DNA of 64,000 nt, from the NCBI RefSeq assembly GCF_003325375.1, contig NZ_CP030862.1:5213501-5277500 (forward strand), written 5' to 3'. Source of the DNA: Streptomyces globosus. GTDB taxonomy: Bacteria > Actinomycetota > Actinomycetes > Streptomycetales > Streptomycetaceae. The translations under genes were made by a program, and so were the position numbers. Shown here piece after piece: positions 37,302 to 45,844 of this stretch (position 1 is the first letter of the stretch; every line of letters starts with the position of its first letter). The notes beneath the pieces were generated by a model, which saw nothing but the letters and a program-made list of their open reading frames with translations, did no database searches and was not told the DNA's origin.

Positions 37302-37951
37302 CACAGGGTCTCGATCCAGTTGGTGAGGAGCTGGGCTCCGGCGTCGCCGGACTTCTCGGGGTGGAACTGGGTGGCCCACAGGGCGCCGTTCTCGACCGCC
37401 GCGACGAAGCGCTCGCCGTGGGTGGCCCAGGTGACCTTGGGGGCCCGGATCGCCGGGTTGGTGACCTCCAGGCTCCAGTCGTGGGCCGCGTAGGAGTGGA
37501 CGAAGTAGAAGCGGGCGTCCGCGTCGAGCCCGGCGAAGGCCCGGCTGTCGGCGGGGGCCTCGACGGTGTTCCAGCCCATGTGGGGGACGACCGGGGCGCG
37601 GAGCGGGCCGACGGTGCCGGGCCACTCGTCGAGGCCCTCGGTCTCCACGCCGTGCTCGATGCCGCGCTCGAAGAGGATCTGCATGCCGACGCAGATGCCC
37701 ATGACGGGGCGGCCGCCGGAGAGGCGGCGTCCGATGATCCAGTCGCCGCGGACGGACTTCAGGCCCTGCATGCAGGCGGAGAAGGCGCCGACGCCGGGGA
37801 CGAGCAGGCCGTCGGCGTCCATGGCCTTGTCGTAGTCGCGGGTGATCTCGACGTCCGCGCCGACGCGCGCGAGGGCGCGCTCGGCGGAGCGGACGTTGCC
37901 GAAGCCGTAGTCGAGGACGGCGACGGTCTTGGTGGGTCGGGCAGCGCTCAT
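37301..37951 (-). CDS. hisH: Imidazole glycerol phosphate synthase glutaminase subunit
   Basis: 216 residues, class I amidotransferase. Nucleophile Cys in MGICVGMQILFE, His in TQFHPEKSG with the following Glu, and the conserved LDYGFGNVRSAERAL start. AAGGA lies 8 nt before ATG 37951; the upstream codon at 37993 lies within the preceding small ORF. Supplies ammonia to HisF. Confidence 0.96.
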   Translation of the reverse strand: MSAARPTKTVAVLDYGFGNVRSAERALARVGADVEITRDYDKAMDADGLLVPGVGAFSACMQGLKSVRGDWIIGRRLSGGRPVMGICVGMQILFERGIEHGVETEGLDEWPGTVGPLRAPVVPHMGWNTVEAPADSRAFAGLDADARFYFVHSYAAHDWSLEVTNPAIRAPKVTWATHGERFVAAVENGALWATQFHPEKSGDAGAQLLTNWIETL

Positions 37952-38115
37952 TCCCAGATTCCTTGGATCCGCAGGACTCCGGCGGCGAGGCACATCGCGG
38001 AGCCGATGGCGAGCAGCAGGACGACCGACCTGGGCATCTGCTGCTTCTGGAAGGAGTACACGCCGCCGGCCAGGAACAGGCCGACGACGATCAGTACGGT
38101 GCTGAGGCCGGTCAC
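37948..38115 (-). CDS. 55-residue membrane protein in the his operon
   Basis: GTG start 2 nt after the hisB stop, and a TGA that overlaps the hisH ATG. Two membrane helices: STVLIVVGLFLAGGVYSF and RSVVLLLAIGSAMCLAAGVL with QKQQMPR between. The tight fit between hisB and hisH shows it is a real coupled gene. I do not recognise a function; conserved small membrane ORFs occur at this position in related genomes, as I recall. Confidence 0.8.
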   Translation of the reverse strand: MTGLSTVLIVVGLFLAGGVYSFQKQQMPRSVVLLLAIGSAMCLAAGVLRIQGIWE

Positions 38116-38117
38116 GG

Positions 38118-38717
38118 CTAGAGGGCGCCCTTCGTCGAGGGCAGGATGCCGGCGGCGGCCGCGCGGGGGTCGAGCTCGCAGGCGTACCGCAGGGCCCGGG
38201 CGAGCGCCTTGAACTGGCACTCGACGATGTGGTGGGCGTTGCGGCCGTACGGGACGTGGACGTGCAGGGCGATCTGGGCCTGCGCGACGAAGGACTCCAG
38301 GATGTGCCGGGTCATCGTCGTGTCGTACGCGCCGATCATGGGGGCCATGTTCTCGGGCTCGGTGTGCACGAGGTAGGGGCGGCCCGACAGGTCCACGGTC
38401 ACCTGTGCGAGGGACTCGTCCAGGGGGACGGTGCAGTTGCCGAAGCGGTAGATGCCGACCTTGTCGCCGAGGGCCTGCCTGAAGGCGGCGCCGAGGGCGA
38501 GGGCGGTGTCCTCGATGGTGTGGTGGCTGTCGATGTGCAGGTCGCCGTCGGTCTTGACCGTGAGGTCGAACATGCCGTGGCGGCCGAGCTGGTCGAGCAT
38601 GTGGTCGTAGAAGCCGACGCCGGTGGACACGTCGACCTGGCCGGTCCCGTCGAGGTTTATCTCGACGACGACGGAGGTCTCCTTCGTGGTGCGCTCGACC
38701 CGTCCGATGCGGCTCAT
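38118..38717 (-). CDS. hisB: Imidazoleglycerol-phosphate dehydratase
   Basis: 199 residues, monofunctional IGPD. Manganese ligands are in DLHIDSHHTIEDTA and HIVECQFKA, and the sequence begins RIGRVERTTKETSVVVEINLDGTG. The ATG overlaps the hisC stop (ATGA). No phosphatase domain is fused, as usual in actinobacteria. Confidence 0.96.
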   Translation of the reverse strand: MSRIGRVERTTKETSVVVEINLDGTGQVDVSTGVGFYDHMLDQLGRHGMFDLTVKTDGDLHIDSHHTIEDTALALGAAFRQALGDKVGIYRFGNCTVPLDESLAQVTVDLSGRPYLVHTEPENMAPMIGAYDTTMTRHILESFVAQAQIALHVHVPYGRNAHHIVECQFKALARALRYACELDPRAAAAGILPSTKGAL

Positions 38718-39832
38718 GCGTGCTGCTCCTTCTTCAGTGCGCGAACCGCTTCCAGGAACGCGTCGTTCTCGGCCGGGGTGCCCGCGGTGACCCGCAGCCA
38801 TCCCGGTACGCCGTTGTCCCGGACCAGGACGCCCCGGTCGAGGATCTGCTGCCAGGCGGTGTGGGAGTCCTCGAACCTGCCGAACTGGATGAAGTTCGCG
38901 TCGGACTCGGTGACCTCGCAGCCGATCGCCCGCAGTTCGGCGACCAGCCGGTCCCGCTCGGCCTTGAGCTGCTCGACGTAGCCGAGCAGGGTGTCGGTGT
39001 GCTCCAGGGCCGCCAGCGCGGTGGCCTGGGTGACGGCCGACAGGTGGTACGGCAGGCGCACCAGCTGGACGGCGTCGACCACGGCCGGGTGCGCGGCGAG
39101 GTAGCCCAGGCGCAGTCCGGCGGCGCCGAACGCCTTGGACATGGTCCGGGAGACCACCAGGTGGGGGCGGCCCTCGATCAGCGGCAGCAGGGAGGGCCGG
39201 TGGCTGAACTCGACGTACGCCTCGTCGACGACGACCAGCGACGGCTTGGCGGCCTGGGCGGCGTCGTGGAGGGCGAGGACGGTCTCCGCCTCGACCGCGG
39301 TGCCGGTGGGGTTGTTGGGCGAGGTGATGAAGACGACGTCGGGGGCGTTCTCCGCGATGGCCCGGGCGGCGGCGTCCGGGTCGATGGTGAAGTCGTCCCG
39401 GCGCGGTCCGGAGATCCAGCCGGTCCCGGTGCCGCGGGCGATCAGGGCGTGCATGGAGTACGAGGGCTCGAAGCCGATCGCGGTGCGGCCGGGCCCGCCG
39501 AAGGTCTGCAGGAGCTGCTGGATGACCTCGTTGGAGCCGTTGGCGGCCCACACGTTCTCGCGGCCGACCGGGTGGCCGCCCGTACGGGTGAGGTAGGCGG
39601 CCAGGGCGGTCCGCAGCTCGACGGCGTCCCGGTCGGGGTAGCGGTTGAGGGTGCGGGCCGCGTCGGCGACGCGTTCGGCGATGCGCCGCACCAGCTCCTC
39701 GGGGAGCTCGTACGGGTTCTCGTTGGTGTTGAGCTGCACCGGGACGTCCAGCTGGGGCGCCCCGTAGGGGCTCTTGCCGCGCAGCTCGTCCCGGATGGGC
39801 AGGTCGTCGATGCCGAGGGCTCTGTCGGTCAC
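38714..39832 (-). CDS. hisC: Histidinol-phosphate aminotransferase
   Basis: 372 residues, fold type I PLP enzyme. The PLP Lys is in SRTMSKAFGAAGLRLGY; also LNTNENPY, NGSNEVIQQLL, SPNNPTG and VVVDEAYVEF. GTG start overlaps the hisD stop (GTGA). Length and motifs are complete. Confidence 0.96.
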   Translation of the reverse strand: MTDRALGIDDLPIRDELRGKSPYGAPQLDVPVQLNTNENPYELPEELVRRIAERVADAARTLNRYPDRDAVELRTALAAYLTRTGGHPVGRENVWAANGSNEVIQQLLQTFGGPGRTAIGFEPSYSMHALIARGTGTGWISGPRRDDFTIDPDAAARAIAENAPDVVFITSPNNPTGTAVEAETVLALHDAAQAAKPSLVVVDEAYVEFSHRPSLLPLIEGRPHLVVSRTMSKAFGAAGLRLGYLAAHPAVVDAVQLVRLPYHLSAVTQATALAALEHTDTLLGYVEQLKAERDRLVAELRAIGCEVTESDANFIQFGRFEDSHTAWQQILDRGVLVRDNGVPGWLRVTAGTPAENDAFLEAVRALKKEQHA

Positions 39833-41151
39833 TGGCCGGGCACCTTCCATCCGAAGCGGGCCTTGAGGGCGGCGCCGTGCGCGGGCAGGTCCTCGGCCTC
39901 GGCGAGGGTGACCACGTGGTGGGCGACCTCGGCGAGGGCGTCGCGGGTGTAGTCGACGATGTGGATGCCGCGCAGGAAGGACTGCACGGACAGGCCGGAG
40001 GAGTGGCAGGCGCAGCCGCCGGTGGGCAGGACGTGGTTGGATCCGGCGCAGTAGTCGCCGAGGGAGACCGGCGCCCAGGGCCCGACGAAGATCGCGCCTG
40101 CGTTGCGGACGCGGTCCGCCCAGGCCGCGGCGTCGGCGGTCTGGATCTCCAGGTGCTCGGCGCCGTACGCGTCGACGACCTTCAGGCCGTCCTCCAGGCT
40201 GTCCACGAGGACGATCGCGGACTGCCTGCCGGCGAGGGCCGGGCGGATCCGGTCCTCGATGTGCTTGGTGGCGGCGACCTGCGGTTCGAGCTCCTTCTCG
40301 ACGGCGGCCGCGAGGTCCTCGGAGTCGGTGACGAGGACGGCGGCGGCCAGCGGGTCGTGCTCGGCCTGGCTGATCAGGTCGGCGGCGACGTGCACCGGGT
40401 CGGCGGTGGCGTCGGCGAGGACGGCGATCTCCGTCGGGCCGGCCTCGGTGTCGATGCCGATCTTCCCGGTGAAGTAGCGCTTGGCGGCGGCGACCCAGAT
40501 GTTGCCGGGGCCGGTGACCATGTTGACCGGCAGGCAGTCCTCGGTGCCGTACGCGAACATCGCGACGGCGACCGCGCCGCCGGCCGCGTACACCTCGTCC
40601 ACGCCGAGCAGGGCGCAGGCGGCGAGGATGGTCGGGTGGGGCAGGCCGCCGAACTCCGCCTGCGGGGGCGAGGCCAGCGCGATCGAGCCGACGCCGGCCT
40701 CCTGCGCGGGGACGACGTTCATGACGACGGACGACGGGTACACCGAGCGGCCGCCCGGCGCGTACAGGCCGACGCGCTCGACGGGAACCCACTTCTCGGT
40801 CACGGTGCCGCCGGGGACGACCTGCGTGGTGTGCGCGCTGCGCCGCTGGCTGCGGTGCACGGTCCGGGCGCGGCGGATCGACTCCTCCAGCGCGGCGCGG
40901 ACCTTCGGGTCGAGGCCCGCGAGCGCCTCGGTGAGCGCCTCGGCGGGGACCCTGACCTGTTCCAGCCGGACTCCGTCGAACTTCTGCGCGTACTCGATCA
41001 GCGCCGCCGTGCCGCGATGATGGACGTCCTCGCAGATGGGCCGCACCTTCTCCAGGGCGGCTTCCACGTCGAACTCGGCACGGGGCAGCAGGTCGCGCAG
41101 GGCCGCGCCCTCGGGGAGGGCGTCGCCGCGCAGGTCGATACGAGAGATCAC
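39829..41151 (-). CDS. hisD: Histidinol dehydrogenase
   Basis: 440 residues. Zinc- and NAD-dependent, oxidises histidinol to histidine. Motifs: YVPGGRSVYPSSVVMN-like (here YAPGGRSVYPSSVVMNVVPAQEAG), the zinc site in GSNHVLPTGGCACHSSGLSVQSF, and the general base region VAAKRYFTGKIGIDTEAGPTEIAVLAD. First gene of hisD-hisC-hisB-orf-hisH-priA-ridA-hisF. The GTG lies 6 nt after GAGAAT (41158-41163), a leaderless pattern, and a 7-bp inverted repeat sits just upstream. Confidence 0.96.
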   Translation of the reverse strand: MISRIDLRGDALPEGAALRDLLPRAEFDVEAALEKVRPICEDVHHRGTAALIEYAQKFDGVRLEQVRVPAEALTEALAGLDPKVRAALEESIRRARTVHRSQRRSAHTTQVVPGGTVTEKWVPVERVGLYAPGGRSVYPSSVVMNVVPAQEAGVGSIALASPPQAEFGGLPHPTILAACALLGVDEVYAAGGAVAVAMFAYGTEDCLPVNMVTGPGNIWVAAAKRYFTGKIGIDTEAGPTEIAVLADATADPVHVAADLISQAEHDPLAAAVLVTDSEDLAAAVEKELEPQVAATKHIEDRIRPALAGRQSAIVLVDSLEDGLKVVDAYGAEHLEIQTADAAAWADRVRNAGAIFVGPWAPVSLGDYCAGSNHVLPTGGCACHSSGLSVQSFLRGIHIVDYTRDALAEVAHHVVTLAEAEDLPAHGAALKARFGWKVPGQ

Positions 41152-41190
41152 CCCCCAATTCTCTCAGACGGCTTCACTCGACCGTCCGCC

Positions 41191-41209
41191 CGTATCACTG
41201 GCTGATACG
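41191..41209. promoter_or_regulatory. Inverted repeat CGTATCA-N5-TGATACG in the hisD divergent promoter
   Basis: Perfect 7-bp arms with a 5-nt spacer in the 125-nt gap between hisD and the divergent beta-helix protein gene. It falls just upstream of the likely -35 regions of both (hisD -10 at 41158-41163; rightward TAGCGT at 41235-41240). It could regulate either or both. Confidence 0.5.
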
Positions 41210-41276
41210 TGTCCCGGCTGTCACCGGCTGCCCTTAGCGTTCGGCGGAGAGTGCACGATCAGCGGAGGGGGCCGCC

Positions 41277-42878
41277 ATGACCGATGCGCAGTCCGCGGGC
41301 GGGGAGCCTGCGGACCTCACGGAGCCCGAGCGCCGGATGTGGCATGCCTTCCGGACGGGCGGGACATGCGACCTGAGCGCCGGCGCGGCCGGCGGGGACG
41401 ACCCGCACGGGGACCTGGCGTGGGGGCCGGAGCGCAGCGTCCGCGCCGAGGTGGTGGCGCTGCTGCTGCTCCACGGGCCGCCGCCGGAGCCGGGCCGGGT
41501 GGCGTCGCTGAAGCTGCGCGGCGCGCGGGTCACGGGCCGCCTGGACCTGTCGGGCGGGACGGTCGAGCCGTACGTGGAGCTGCGCCGGTGCCGGTTCGAC
41601 GGGGAGGTGCAGCTGTCGGAGACCCGGTTCGGGACGCTGCGGCTGGTGGACTGCGCGGTCCCCCGCCTGGACGCCTCCCGCCTGCACACCGAGGGCGACC
41701 TGCACCTGCCGCGCTGCCGGGTGGCGCGCGGGATCCGGCTGACCGACGCGCAGATCGGCACGGACCTGCTGGTCAGCCAGGCCGTCGTCCAGCGCGACGG
41801 GCGCGGGCGGGCCTTCGCGGCGGACGGGCTGTCGGTCGGGCAGGACTTCCAGGGCGAGCTGCTGGAGGCGTACGGGGAGGTGAGCCTGCGCGGGGCGAAG
41901 GTCGGGGTGTCGATGAACCTGCGCGGGGCGCTGCTGGCCAACCCGTACGGGCGGTGGGCGCTGAACGCGCCGCAGCTGACGGTGGAGCGGACGCTGTACC
42001 TGACCTCGATCGCGCTGGGCTGGGTGCCGGGCGGGCCGGGGTCCTCCACTCCCCCGTACGGCCTGGGGCAGACGCCGGCGCGGGGGCAGCGCTCCCGGCC
42101 CTTCGAGTGCCGGGGCGGGCTGCGCCTGGACGACGGCCGGTTCGGGGACGCGGTGGACTTCTACGGGGCGCGGTTCGCGCCGGAGGCGGGCCAGGAGGTG
42201 TCGCTGCGCCGGATCCAGACGCCGGAGCTGCGGTTCGTGGGCGAGCGGCCGGAGCGGGGGCGGGTGGTGCTGTCGGGGGCGAAGGTGGTGAAGCTGGTGG
42301 ACGCCTGGACCAGCTGGCCGGGCGGGGGCGGGGTGGCGGTCGAGGGGTTCGCGTACGAGGCGCTGGCGCCGCGCGGGCACTTCCCGCTGGCGCGCCGGCT
42401 GGAGTGGCTGGCGGCGGCGACCCCGGAGTACTCGCCGGAGCCGTACGAGCGGCTGGCGGCGGTGCTGCGGGCGAGCGGCGAGGACGCGGACGCGCGGGAG
42501 GTGCTGCTGGCCAAGCAGCGCAGGCGGCGGGCGACGCTGCCGCCCGCGGTGCGGGCGTGGGGGCACCTCCAGGACTGGACGGTGGCGTACGGGTACCGGC
42601 CGGGCCGGGCGGCGCTGTGGATGGCGCTGCTGTGGGCGGCGGGGACGGTGCTCTTCGCGGGGCACACCCCGCGGGCGGTCAAGGCGGACGAGCACCCGGA
42701 GTGGAACCCCGCCCTGTACGCCCTGGACCTGCTGCTGCCGGTCATCGACCTGGGCCAGGAGGGCCACTGGAGGATGGCCGGGGCCTGGCAGTGGGGGTCG
42801 GCGGCGATGGTCCTGCTGGGCTGGATCCTGGCGACGACGGTGGCGGCGGGGGCGTCGCGGCTGCTGCGGCGCGGCTGA
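41277..42878 (+). CDS. Membrane-anchored beta-helix-like protein of unknown function
   Basis: 533 residues. Residues ~75-360 show repeated short strands (LKLRGARVTGRLDLSGGTV, LRRCRFDGEVQLSETRF, LHLPRCRVARGIRLTDAQI, VSLRGAKVGVSMNLRGALL) at ~20-25 residue periodicity with a small-hydrophobic alternation, suggesting a right-handed beta-helix akin to pentapeptide or bactofilin-like repeats. The C-terminus has about three membrane helices (ALWMALLWAAGTVLF, ALYALDLLLPVIDLG, AMVLLGWILATTVAAGA), so the repeat domain is probably cytoplasmic. Automatic labels call relatives oxidoreductase; I see no nucleotide-binding motif to support that. GGAGGGG precedes the ATG. Confidence 0.8.
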   Translation: MTDAQSAGGEPADLTEPERRMWHAFRTGGTCDLSAGAAGGDDPHGDLAWGPERSVRAEVVALLLLHGPPPEPGRVASLKLRGARVTGRLDLSGGTVEPYVELRRCRFDGEVQLSETRFGTLRLVDCAVPRLDASRLHTEGDLHLPRCRVARGIRLTDAQIGTDLLVSQAVVQRDGRGRAFAADGLSVGQDFQGELLEAYGEVSLRGAKVGVSMNLRGALLANPYGRWALNAPQLTVERTLYLTSIALGWVPGGPGSSTPPYGLGQTPARGQRSRPFECRGGLRLDDGRFGDAVDFYGARFAPEAGQEVSLRRIQTPELRFVGERPERGRVVLSGAKVVKLVDAWTSWPGGGGVAVEGFAYEALAPRGHFPLARRLEWLAAATPEYSPEPYERLAAVLRASGEDADAREVLLAKQRRRRATLPPAVRAWGHLQDWTVAYGYRPGRAALWMALLWAAGTVLFAGHTPRAVKADEHPEWNPALYALDLLLPVIDLGQEGHWRMAGAWQWGSAAMVLLGWILATTVAAGASRLLRRG

Positions 42879-42994
42879 CGGCGGGCGGGCGGGGCGGGAG
42901 GCGGCCGGGGCGGGCCGGGCCGCCCCGGCCCGCCGCCCGGCCCCGAACAACCGAGGTGACAGGCCCCGCCCCGCCCCCACTACCCTTGTCCGTC

Positions 42995-43735
42995 GTGACC
43001 ACCGTTCGCCTCCCCCTCTTCCCCCTGAACACGGTGCTGTTCCCCGGACTGGTGCTTCCGCTGAACGTCTTCGAGGAGCGTTATCGCGCCATGATGCGGG
43101 AGCTCCTGAAGACGGGCGAGGACGAGCCGCGCCGTTTCGCCGTCGTCGCGATCCGCGACGGCCGCGAGGTCGCGCCGGCCGCTCCGGGCCTGCCGGACCC
43201 GACGTCGCTGCCCGAGCGCGGCCCGTCCGCGGGCTTCGGCCCGGACCCGCTCCAGGCGTTCCACCGGGTGGGCTGCATCGCGGACGCGGCGACGGTCCGG
43301 GAGCGGGAGGACGGCGGCTTCGAAGTCCTCGCGACCGGCACGACCCGGGTCCGCCTGCTGTCGGTGGACTCCTCCGGGCCGTTCCTGGTGGCGGAGCTGG
43401 AGGAGCTCGCGGAGGACCAGGGCGACGGCGCGGGCGCGCTGGCGGACGGGGTGCTGCGGGCGTTCCGGACCTACCAGAAGCGGCTGGCGGGGGCGCGGGA
43501 GCGGAGCCTGGCGACCGCGGCGGAGCTGCCGGACGAGCCGTCGGTGGTGTCGTACCTGGTGGCCGCGGCGGCCGTGCTGGACGTGCCGACGAAGCAGCGG
43601 CTGCTCCAGGCCCCGGACACGGCGACGCGCCTGGCGGAGGAGCTGCGGCTGCTGCGCGCGGAGTCGGCGCTCATCCGGCACCTGCCGTCGCTGCCGGCGG
43701 TGGACCTGACCCGCGCGCCGACCAGCCAGAACTGA
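42995..43735 (+). CDS. Lon N-terminal substrate-binding domain protein
   Basis: 246 residues, stand-alone LON-SB domain without the AAA+ and protease parts. Begins VRLPLFPLNTVLFPGLVLPLNVFEERYR, the hallmark of the fold; then VGCIADAATVRERED and LATGTTRVRLLSV. A C-terminal helical segment follows (SVVSYLVAAAAVLDVPTKQRLLQ). Such proteins are peptidase-S16-like and may bind unfolded chains or act as ubiquitin-ligase-like relatives; function unknown here. TACCCT lies 8 nt before the GTG. Confidence 0.88.
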   Translation: MTTVRLPLFPLNTVLFPGLVLPLNVFEERYRAMMRELLKTGEDEPRRFAVVAIRDGREVAPAAPGLPDPTSLPERGPSAGFGPDPLQAFHRVGCIADAATVREREDGGFEVLATGTTRVRLLSVDSSGPFLVAELEELAEDQGDGAGALADGVLRAFRTYQKRLAGARERSLATAAELPDEPSVVSYLVAAAAVLDVPTKQRLLQAPDTATRLAEELRLLRAESALIRHLPSLPAVDLTRAPTSQN

Positions 43736-43784
43736 CCGCGCCGCCGCCCTGCGGCGCGACCTGACGACCGGGGGAGTCCTTCCG

Positions 43785-44279
43785 ATGGCGAAGAAGAAGG
43801 CCGCGGCCGCGGCGACACCGGCGATCGCCGCCCTGGCGGCGGCGGGCGCGCCCTTCACCGTGCACGCCTACGAGCACGACCCGGCGCACCCCTCGTACGG
43901 GCAGGAGGCCGCCGAGGCGATGGGCGTGAGCCCGGACCGGGTGTTCAAGACGCTCGTGGCGGACGTGGACGGCGTCCTGACCGTGGCGGTGGTCCCGGTG
44001 TCCGGGAGCCTGGACCTCAAGGCGCTGGCCGCGGCGGTCGGCGGCAAGCGGGCGGCGATGGCGGACCCTGCGCTGGCGGAGCGGACGACCGGCTACGTGC
44101 TCGGCGGCATCTCGCCGCTGGGGCAGCGCAGGCGGCTGCGGACGGTGGTGGACGCCTCGGCGGACGCGCACTCCACGGTCTGCGTGTCGGCGGGCCGGCG
44201 CGGCCTGGAGGTCGAGCTGGCGCCCGGCACGCTGGCCGGGCTGACGCAGGCCGTCCTGGCGCCGATCGCCCGCGCCTGA
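43785..44279 (+). CDS. ybaK: Cys-tRNA(Pro)/Cys-tRNA(Cys) deacylase, YbaK family
   Basis: 164 residues. Trans-editing protein that hydrolyses mischarged Cys-tRNA(Pro). The YbaK fold is seen in YEHDPAHPSYGQEAAEAMGVSPDRVFKTLVADV (catalytic Lys in VFKTL), LDLKALAAAVGGKRAAMADP, and TGYVLGGISPLGQRRRLRTVVD. The ATG follows GGGGGAG at 10 nt. It runs in the same direction 49 nt after the Lon-N gene and converges on the next membrane protein gene with only 16 nt between. Confidence 0.92.
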   Translation: MAKKKAAAAATPAIAALAAAGAPFTVHAYEHDPAHPSYGQEAAEAMGVSPDRVFKTLVADVDGVLTVAVVPVSGSLDLKALAAAVGGKRAAMADPALAERTTGYVLGGISPLGQRRRLRTVVDASADAHSTVCVSAGRRGLEVELAPGTLAGLTQAVLAPIARA

Positions 44280-44295
44280 CCGGCCCGGCCGCCGG

Positions 44296-45009
44296 TCAGG
44301 CGTGCGGGGGCCCCGCGGCGGCGGGCCCGGCCGGCGGCTGCGGCCCGCCGCGGTCCTCGCGGGTGCGGGGCGCCTGGCCGCCCTGCGGTTCGGCGTGGGC
44401 GTACGGCGGCGGGTACACGGCCGCCCCGGCGGGCTCGGCGCCCGCCTCGTGCGGGTCCGGGTCCTGCGGCCCCCATACGGCGATGAGCCCCAGGTAGGCG
44501 GCGAGCGCGGCCATCGGCCAGGCCAGCAGCGCCCCGTGGGCGAGGAGCTGGAGCGGCGCGTCGAAGGGGACGCCCTTGCCGGCCGCCGCGGCGGAGGCGG
44601 CGATGTCGGCCGGGGGTCCCAGCCGGAGCCCCGCCCGCCAGCCGAGCAGGGAGGCGAAGCAGGAGCCGATTCCGAGGCCGATGGCCTGGGCGACGCCGCC
44701 GCGGCGCCGCCACAGGAAGACCAGGACCGCGCTCAGCACGCCGAGTCCGACGCCGAGCAGCAGGAAGGTGCCGTCGGCGCCCACGCGGGCTTCGCTCTCG
44801 GTGTTCCGCAGGAACACGGCCTCGCCGTTGGAGACGTACTGCGTCCGCGGCGCGAGCCAGGCCCACAGCACTCCGAGGAGGGCGCCGGCCGCACCGGTGG
44901 CCAGGGTGATGGCGGCCGCGTCCCGGACGTCCGCGAGGGCGGTGCCCGCAGCGGATCCGCCCGGCGTGCCGGGCGGCGACGGCGGTTCGGCGGGGGGCGG
45001 TGTGGTCAC
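44296..45009 (-). CDS. DUF2567-type membrane protein
   Basis: About 237 residues. A Pro-rich cytoplasmic N-terminus, then four membrane helices: AAITLATGAAGALLGVLWAW, GTFLLLGVGLGVLSAVLVFLW, AIGLGIGSCFASLLGWRAG and LLAWPMAALAAYLGLIAV. An extracytoplasmic loop follows helix 1 (PRTQYVSNGEAVFLRNTESEARVGADG). The Pro/Gly-rich C-terminus is disordered. A perfect GGAGGTGA sits 8 nt before GTG 45009, which I choose over the ATG at 45027. Family function unknown. Confidence 0.8.
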   Translation of the reverse strand: MTTPPPAEPPSPPGTPGGSAAGTALADVRDAAAITLATGAAGALLGVLWAWLAPRTQYVSNGEAVFLRNTESEARVGADGTFLLLGVGLGVLSAVLVFLWRRRGGVAQAIGLGIGSCFASLLGWRAGLRLGPPADIAASAAAAGKGVPFDAPLQLLAHGALLAWPMAALAAYLGLIAVWGPQDPDPHEAGAEPAGAAVYPPPYAHAEPQGGQAPRTREDRGGPQPPAGPAAAGPPHA

Positions 45010-45064
45010 GGCTTCGGTCACCTCCACATCGTGCCAGGTGCGGCGGCCCGAGGCGGAACCGGAG

Positions 45065-45844
45065 TCAGCGGACGGCGGCCCGCCGGTACGCCCACGTCGC
45101 GGCGGACAGCGACAGGACGCCCACGGCCGCGCACACGCCGAGGTCGAGGCAGACGGCCGCCCAGTCCGGGTCCGGGGAGAACGTCCGGGCGAACGCCTCC
45201 ACCCCGTACGTGGACGGCAGCAGGTCGCGCGCCCACACGATCACCTCGGGCATCCGTTCCGGCGGCAGCACCCCCAGCAGCAGCGCCGCCGACATGCCGA
45301 GCTGCCCGGCCAGCGTGGCGAGCTCCTGGCGCGGGGCGAGCAGGCCGAGGGCCGCGCCGAGTCCGGCGAGCGCCGCCCCGGCCAGCGGGACGACCGCGGC
45401 GAGGATCCACAGCCCGCTCATGGGCAGCCCGAACAGCAGGCAGCCGATGACGGCGGTCACGAGCGTGCCGGGGAGGGTGAAGGAGGCGTACGCGGCGGCC
45501 GCGCCCAGCACCACCGAGGCGGGCGGGACGGGCAGCGTGGCGTAGTGGTCGAGCCCGCCGCCGGCCCGCAGCTGGCCGAAGTACTGGGCCAGCAGGTTGA
45601 GCGCGACGAACGCGACGACCAGGACGGACGAGCCGGCCACGACGGCCCGCGCCTCCGAGCCGCCGTCGACGACGCCCCGCATCAGGACCATGATGCCGAC
45701 TGACTGGAAGGTGGCGACGAACAGCAGCGGGATGCGCGCGACGCGGGCCCGCGACAGCTGCGCCCGGTACACGGCGGCCAGCGACGGCAGGAGCCGGGCC
45801 CGCGGGGCGGGCGTGCCGAGGGGGACGGAGGCGGCGGCGCTCAC
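45065..45844 (-). CDS. ABC-2 type transporter permease
   Basis: 259 residues with six predicted membrane helices, ABC2 membrane fold (IPLLFVATFQSVGIMVLM, VVAFVALNLLAQYFGQLRAGGGLDHYATLPVPPASVVLG, the conserved loop, and MPEVIVWARDLLPSTYGVEAFART). The stretch LRAGGGLDHYATLPV is characteristic of drug/lipid exporters of this type. GTG overlaps the ATPase stop (GTGA), so the two form one exporter. Substrate unknown. Confidence 0.88.
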   Translation of the reverse strand: MSAAASVPLGTPAPRARLLPSLAAVYRAQLSRARVARIPLLFVATFQSVGIMVLMRGVVDGGSEARAVVAGSSVLVVAFVALNLLAQYFGQLRAGGGLDHYATLPVPPASVVLGAAAAYASFTLPGTLVTAVIGCLLFGLPMSGLWILAAVVPLAGAALAGLGAALGLLAPRQELATLAGQLGMSAALLLGVLPPERMPEVIVWARDLLPSTYGVEAFARTFSPDPDWAAVCLDLGVCAAVGVLSLSAATWAYRRAAVR

